From: Thermoplasmatota archaeon | GTDB lineage: Archaea > Thermoplasmatota > E2 > DHVEG-1 | Direction: 5' to 3' | Length of the DNA: 9,159 nucleotides | Assembly: GCA_030612095.1 (NCBI GenBank) | Contig: JAUWOO010000068.1 | Span: forward strand, 1 to 9,159 | Shown here: piece by piece, positions 5,737-9,159 of the stretch | Layout of the letters: each line of letters begins with the position of its first letter | Numbering within the stretch: the first letter of the stretch is position 1 | Notes under the pieces: model-generated | What the model was told of the DNA's origin: nothing | Seen by the model: only the letters and a program-made list of their open reading frames with translations | The model's database searches: none | Program-made: the position numbers and the translations under genes

Positions 5737-5760
5737 GAAATCAATGGTTGGTTGATAGGC

Positions 5761-6384
5761 ATGAATGACTTAACAAACAAAATTATAACTCTAAAAAACA
5801 GTGATATCAGTAAACTGGTCGACAGTAGAATTCAAGAATTTAAAGAGCTAGATAAAAAATCTAATGATGAATTGTTTAAGGAATTATGCTTCTGCATCTT
5901 AACTGCAAATTTTAACGCTGAGAAAAGCATAAAAATTCAGAAAGAAATTGGAGAATGTTTTCTGACAGATTCTAAAGATGTTCTTGCACAAAAACTAAGG
6001 GACTGTGGTCACAGGTTTCCTAATGCAAGGGCAGCCTATATTTCAGAATCGATAAAATGTAAGGATAGTTTGGGAGAAATTGTTCAGATTCATGATGGAA
6101 ATGCTCTAAGGGATTGGATTGTTGAAAACGTTAAAGGTCTTGGATACAAAGAGGCAAGTCATTTTCTTAGAAATGTAGGTTTTGACGATTATGCGATTAT
6201 CGACTTCCATATAGTCGATATTTTAGTTGATTACAAACTGATTGAAAAGCCTAAGACTATTACGAAGAGAAAGTATATGGCGATTGAAAATTTATTGAAG
6301 AAACTCGCTAGAAAAACAAATCTCACTCTTGCTGAACTTGATTTATATTTATGGTATATGGAAACCGGAAAAATATTGAAATAA
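5761..6384 (+). CDS. ogg: 8-oxoguanine DNA glycosylase/AP lyase, archaeal Ogg2 type
   Basis: This base-excision repair enzyme would remove 8-oxoguanine and cut the abasic site. The 207-residue length equals that I recall for the Methanocaldococcus jannaschii enzyme. The helix-hairpin-helix and GPD region is clear: VKGLGYKEASHFLRNVGF (124-141), with the nucleophilic lysine in GYK (K130) and the catalytic aspartate in AIID (D148). The protein ends TGKILK, so the C-terminal lysine (K207) used by Ogg2 enzymes for damage recognition is kept. ELCFCILTANF (41-51) is also typical. The frame opens at TTG 5752, but ATG 5761 fits the family N-terminus and the TATA box at 5729-5736. There is no strong ribosome binding site, so a near-leaderless mRNA is likely. 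A permease follows after 24 bp and is probably co-transcribed. Confidence 0.93.
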   Translation: MNDLTNKIITLKNSDISKLVDSRIQEFKELDKKSNDELFKELCFCILTANFNAEKSIKIQKEIGECFLTDSKDVLAQKLRDCGHRFPNARAAYISESIKCKDSLGEIVQIHDGNALRDWIVENVKGLGYKEASHFLRNVGFDDYAIIDFHIVDILVDYKLIEKPKTITKRKYMAIENLLKKLARKTNLTLAELDLYLWYMETGKILK

Positions 6385-6408
6385 CTAGTTTAGTTTGTGG
6401 TTATTTAG

Positions 6409-7569
6409 ATGGATAAAACAGACCATATTTGTGGAATGAAAGGAACCATTAAAGCCCATGGTCGTTATTTTTGTTCGGAAGCATGTAAAGAGAAATATGA
6501 AAGACAACACAATATACCTCATGAAACATCATGTCCGTTGTGTAGTTCTGTAAAACCAAAGAAATGGTATAAGGAACGTCTTTTCGTAATTGGAACTATA
6601 GTTGTTGCTCTCGTAGTTGCGGGCTATTTTTTACCTTTTTTAAAACCTTTTTTTGATGCTTTCATGGATTATCTAGGTTTGATTTGGTGGGCTGTATTGC
6701 TTGGTTTTCTTGTAGGTGGTATCATTGACTATTTTATCCCAAGAGAATATATTGAAAAGTATTTATCTCGGCACCGAAAAAGAACCATACTTTATGCCAT
6801 TATATTTGGTTTTCTCATGACTGCATGTTCCCATGGGATCTTGGCAATAGCGATGGAACTGTATAAAAAAGGAGCAAATACTTCCTCCGTCATTGCATTC
6901 TTACTAGCATCACCATGGGCAAATCTTCCGATTACTGTTCTACTCTTTGGCTTTTTTGGCTTGAAAGCTGTATTCATCATTATTTCTGCGTTGGTAGTTG
7001 CAATGACAACTGGTTTAATCTATCAAAGTTTGGAAAGAAGGGGGATGGTTGAATGTAGACATTGTGAGCGGGGAGAGGACAAACCAGTATTAACTGATTT
7101 CTCCATAATAAAAGATGTAAAACGAAGATGGAAGGAATATGATTTTACAGCAAAAAACAATGTAGATGCAATAAAAGGAACGATTAAAGGTTCTTGGTCA
7201 CTTACTAAAATGGTTATGTGGTGGCTTTTAGTTGGAATGCTTATGGCTGCATTTGCTAGAGCATATGTTTCTCACGATTTATTTATGACTTATATGGGGC
7301 CGACGTTATTGGGGCTTATTGTAACCCTTTTATTTGCAACAATTATTGAGGTATGTTCTGAGGGTAGTTCCCCGCTTGCTTTTGAAATATTTAATCAGAC
7401 TGGTGCATTTGGAAACAGTTTTACATTTCTTATGGCTGGAGTGGCAACAGATTATACTGAGATTGGGCTTATATGGCACAACATCGGTAAAAAAGCTGCA
7501 TTATGGTTACCAATTATTACAGTTCCCCAGATACTTATTTTAGGATATTTATTCAATATTTTCATTTAA
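6409..7569 (+). CDS. ArsP/COG0701-type permease with N-terminal metal-binding cysteine domain
   Basis: This 386-residue membrane protein has about eight or nine hydrophobic segments (roughly 58-77, 90-110, 127-150, 160-184, 186-206, 268-288, 297-318, 333-346 and 362-384), as in the ArsP_1 (DUF318) permeases, which export organoarsenicals or, in some branches, Cu/Zn. Two related cores are visible: TACSHGILAIAMELYKKGA (138-156) and EVCSEGSSPLAFEIFNQTGA (314-333), each with a membrane cysteine in a CS-x-G motif (C140 and C316), reflecting an internal duplication. Before the first helix there is a YHS/TRASH-like finger (C8GM, then YFCSEACKEKY with C22 and C26) and a CPLC pair (C42, C45). A central hydrophilic loop has CRHC (C216, C219). 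These suggest a soft metal or metalloid substrate, though it is not proved. The ATG has only a weak ribosome binding site (GTGGT, 6397-6401). It lies 24 bp after ogg. Confidence 0.85.
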   Translation: MDKTDHICGMKGTIKAHGRYFCSEACKEKYERQHNIPHETSCPLCSSVKPKKWYKERLFVIGTIVVALVVAGYFLPFLKPFFDAFMDYLGLIWWAVLLGFLVGGIIDYFIPREYIEKYLSRHRKRTILYAIIFGFLMTACSHGILAIAMELYKKGANTSSVIAFLLASPWANLPITVLLFGFFGLKAVFIIISALVVAMTTGLIYQSLERRGMVECRHCERGEDKPVLTDFSIIKDVKRRWKEYDFTAKNNVDAIKGTIKGSWSLTKMVMWWLLVGMLMAAFARAYVSHDLFMTYMGPTLLGLIVTLLFATIIEVCSEGSSPLAFEIFNQTGAFGNSFTFLMAGVATDYTEIGLIWHNIGKKAALWLPIITVPQILILGYLFNIFI

Positions 7570-7618
7570 ATATTCTAGAGTTTCATTGTATTGCAAAGCA
7601 TGATGGTTTAAGTAAGTC

Positions 7619-7639
7619 TTCGACTGTTGACGAATTTTT
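7619..7639 (+). terminator. Possible transcription terminator after the permease
   Basis: TTCGAC-TGTT-GACGAA forms a short imperfect stem (TTCG pairs with CGAA, with an A-A mismatch and an inner C-G pair) followed at once by five Ts (7635-7639). It lies 50 bp after the permease stop codon and upstream of the acyl-CoA dehydrogenase promoter. The stem is short; the T run alone may be what matters in archaea. Confidence 0.35.
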
Positions 7640-7661
7640 CTACCTAAAGGTTTTTAGAGGA

Positions 7662-7669
7662 TTAATTTA
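7662..7669 (+). promoter_or_regulatory. Putative TATA box for the acyl-CoA dehydrogenase operon
   Basis: TTAATTTA is centred about 25 nt before the TTG start at 7690. Transcription would begin at or close to the start codon, although a GGTGAT ribosome binding site (7680-7685) is also present. A box further upstream is therefore equally possible. Confidence 0.35.
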
Positions 7670-7689
7670 TCACGAGTTTGGTGATCTGA

Positions 7690-8829
7690 TTGAATTTCGA
7701 CCTTACGACTGAACAGAAAATGTTTCAAAAGATTATTAGAGAATTTTGTGAGAAAGAGATAAAACCAATTGCTGAAAAAATTGATAAGGAAGAGTACTTC
7801 CCATGGGAACTTTATAAGAAAATGGGTAAAATGGGACTTATGGGAATGACAGTTCCTCAGAAGTATGGTGGGGCTGGCATTGATCGTGTCAGTTATATGA
7901 TTGCCCTTGAGGAGATTTCACGTGTTTGCGGATCTACTGGAATTACTGTTGAGGCACATAATTCACTTGGTGTTGGTCATATTTATGAGAAAGGTACTGA
8001 AGAACAACGTAAAAAATACCTTCCTAAACTTACCAACGGAGAGGCAATTGCTGCATGGGCATTAACAGAACCTAATGCTGGTTCTGATGCAGCTGGTGGA
8101 CAGACAACAGCTGTTCTTGATAGAGATGAATGGGTTTTGAATGGTACGAAACAGTTTATCACTAGTGGGAATATTGCTGAGGTTACTACGGTAATGGCGA
8201 TGACCGATAAGAAGAAGGGAGCGAAAGGCATTAGTGCGTTTATAGTGGAGAAAGATACTCCTGGTTTTAAGATTGGACAGTTGGAGAATAAACTAGGTCT
8301 CAGAGGCAGTAAAACAGTTGAACTTATCATTGAAGATTGCCGGATTCCAAAAGAAAATCTGCTTGGTGAAAAGGATATGGGTTTCGTTGGTGCAATGAAT
8401 ATTCTTGATCGTGGTCGTACTGCCATCGGTGCAATGGCTGTTGGCATAGCGCGAGGTGCTCTTGAGGATAGTATTGAATACGCACAACAGAGACAACAGT
8501 TTGGACGTCCAATTGGAAAATTCCAAGCTATCCAGTGGAAAATCGCTGATATGGCTACTGAGATTGATGCTGCTCGTCTACTCGTTTATCGTGCTGCGTT
8601 CATGGAAGATCAAGATGTTCGATTTACCAAGGAAGCTGCCATGGCTAAATTGTTTGCATCTGAGATGGCTATGCGGGCAACAAGAAATGCAATTCAGGTT
8701 TATGGCGGATATGGTTTCACAAGGGATTATCCTCTTGAGAGATATTTCAGGGATGTTAAACTCTGTGAAATTGGCGAAGGAACCTCTGAGGTTCAGAGAA
8801 TGGTCATCGCGAGACAATTAGGTTTGTAA
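7690..8829 (+). CDS. Acyl-CoA dehydrogenase (short-chain/butyryl-CoA dehydrogenase-like)
   Basis: This FAD enzyme oxidises acyl-CoA to 2-enoyl-CoA, usually passing electrons to an electron-transfer flavoprotein, or works in reverse as an enoyl-CoA reductase. The protein is complete at 379 residues, the usual family length. Visible are AWALTEPNAGSDAA (122-135, signature 1), QQFGRPIGKFQAIQ (269-282, FAD-binding) and the C-terminal signature YGGYGFTRDYPLERYFRD (338-355) with the catalytic glutamate in GEGTSE (E363), the position used by short- and medium-chain enzymes. The start is a TTG: an in-frame TGA sits immediately before it, and MNFDLTTEQKMF matches the family N-terminus, so no longer form is possible. 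GGTGAT (7680-7685) is a reasonable ribosome binding site. An acyl-CoA synthetase follows after 21 bp. No ETF gene is visible. The exact substrate is unknown; related acyl groups such as glutaryl or branched chains are possible. Confidence 0.95.
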   Translation: MNFDLTTEQKMFQKIIREFCEKEIKPIAEKIDKEEYFPWELYKKMGKMGLMGMTVPQKYGGAGIDRVSYMIALEEISRVCGSTGITVEAHNSLGVGHIYEKGTEEQRKKYLPKLTNGEAIAAWALTEPNAGSDAAGGQTTAVLDRDEWVLNGTKQFITSGNIAEVTTVMAMTDKKKGAKGISAFIVEKDTPGFKIGQLENKLGLRGSKTVELIIEDCRIPKENLLGEKDMGFVGAMNILDRGRTAIGAMAVGIARGALEDSIEYAQQRQQFGRPIGKFQAIQWKIADMATEIDAARLLVYRAAFMEDQDVRFTKEAAMAKLFASEMAMRATRNAIQVYGGYGFTRDYPLERYFRDVKLCEIGEGTSEVQRMVIARQLGL

Positions 8830-8850
8830 AATTATATTTGGGGGAAAAAT

Positions 8851-9159
8851 ATGGCTAAAAAGACAGTAGAAAAGAAAGACAAATATGACAAATTGTATAG
8901 TAGTTTCAAATGGGAAATACCCAAGCATTATAATTTTGGTTTTGACGTTGTAGATAAATGGGCTGAAAATAGAACCAAACTTGCTTTGATTTCAATCGAT
9001 AGAAGCGGTAAGAGAGACCGATATCATACATTCTATGATCTAAAAGCCGCATCAAATCAGTTTGCAAATGTTTTAAGGGATATGGGTGTAAAGAAGGGTG
9101 ATAGAGTCCTTGTAATATTGCAGAGCATCCCTGAGTGGTATATTGCTCTTATTGGAATG
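8851..9159 (+). CDS. Acyl-CoA synthetase, ACSM/acetyl-CoA-synthetase-like (5' part, cut by window edge)
   Basis: The first 103 residues of a second ANL-superfamily ligase are present. After a lysine-rich start (MAKKTVEKKDK), YDKLYSSFKWEIPKHYNFGFDVVDKWAE (about 12-39) is the N-terminal pattern of medium-chain (ACSM-type) and acetyl-CoA-synthetase-like enzymes. Then come an A2-like TFYDLKAASNQFANVLRDMGV and KKGDRVLVILQSIPEWYIAL. It is clearly different from the FadD-like enzyme at 2864-4492, so the two probably act on different acids. The catalytic P-loop and the C-terminal lysine lie beyond the edge. The ATG is preceded by GGGGG (8840-8844) with a 6-nt spacer. It lies 21 bp after the acyl-CoA dehydrogenase, so the two form an operon in which an acid could be activated and then dehydrogenated. 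The final substrate cannot be told from this fragment. Confidence 0.88.
   Translation, partial: MAKKTVEKKDKYDKLYSSFKWEIPKHYNFGFDVVDKWAENRTKLALISIDRSGKRDRYHTFYDLKAASNQFANVLRDMGVKKGDRVLVILQSIPEWYIALIGM

Larger units (their letters stand above)
5213..5751. other. Long intergenic region with regulatory elements and possible small transcript
   Basis: No convincing protein gene lies in these 539 bp. From left to right it holds the HTH promoter and TGTTTAT repeats (5238-5299), a TATA box (5347-5354), a perfect palindrome (5365-5380), a GGGGGAG purine run (5392-5398), a 15-codon ATG frame (5413-5460), a purine-rich then pyrimidine-rich stretch (5463-5590), a TTTAAAAA box (5588-5595), an inverted repeat (5615-5630) and the ogg2 promoter (5729-5736). 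The pattern suggests at least one transcript separate from ogg2, either a small RNA or a tiny peptide mRNA. I do not recognise it as SRP RNA, RNase P RNA or a tRNA. Confidence 0.5.

Overview
The window looks archaeal. Its glycyl-tRNA synthetase is of the archaeal/eukaryotic type, its 8-oxoguanine glycosylase is the archaeal Ogg2 type with the C-terminal lysine, and its regulator belongs to an archaeal helix-turn-helix family with a cysteine-rich tail (COG2522-like). Several genes are preceded by TATA-like boxes about 25-30 nt from the start codon, which fits leaderless or near-leaderless transcripts. Others have strong purine-rich ribosome binding sites. The DNA is AT-rich and the start codons ATG, GTG and TTG all appear to be used. 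Fatty-acid activation genes in such an archaeon bring to mind uncultured Thermoplasmatota-like or other heterotrophic lineages, but I cannot fix the lineage from sequence alone.

Layout. Positions 1-2660 form a minus-strand operon: an amidohydrolase, then a protein with four CBS domains (9-bp gap, ribosome binding site overlapping the upstream stop codon), then glyS, which runs off the left edge. A divergent regulatory region of about 200 bp follows. It leads into a plus-strand FadD-like acyl-CoA synthetase (2864-4492) and a small ferredoxin (4555-4764) whose first cluster lacks one cysteine. A minus-strand HTH regulator (4874-5212) faces them. The stretch 5213-5751 has no confident gene but holds the densest regulatory structure in the window: an inverted repeat near the regulator, a consensus-like TATA box followed by a perfect 16-bp palindrome, a partial second copy of that arrangement, and purine-rich and pyrimidine-rich arms that could fold into an RNA. 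Next come ogg2 (5761-6384) and an ArsP/COG0701-type permease with a metal-binding N-terminus (6409-7569), probably co-transcribed. The right end is a lipid operon: an acyl-CoA dehydrogenase (7690-8829) and the start of a second acyl-CoA synthetase of the ACSM/acetyl-CoA-synthetase-like type (8851 onward, cut by the right edge).

How the genes fit together. Two acyl-CoA synthetases and an acyl-CoA dehydrogenase indicate activation and first-step oxidation of fatty or other organic acids (or the reverse, reductive reaction). The ferredoxin next to the first synthetase could carry electrons, but no electron-transfer flavoprotein is visible here. The amidohydrolase/CBS/glyS operon mixes small-molecule metabolism, possible adenylate sensing and translation. 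Ogg2 with a metal or metalloid permease could belong to a stress response, but this rests only on adjacency. I found no mobile element, CRISPR array, tRNA or rRNA, and no clear new multi-gene system. The best leads are the 5.2-5.75 kb regulatory region, the altered ferredoxin and the permease.
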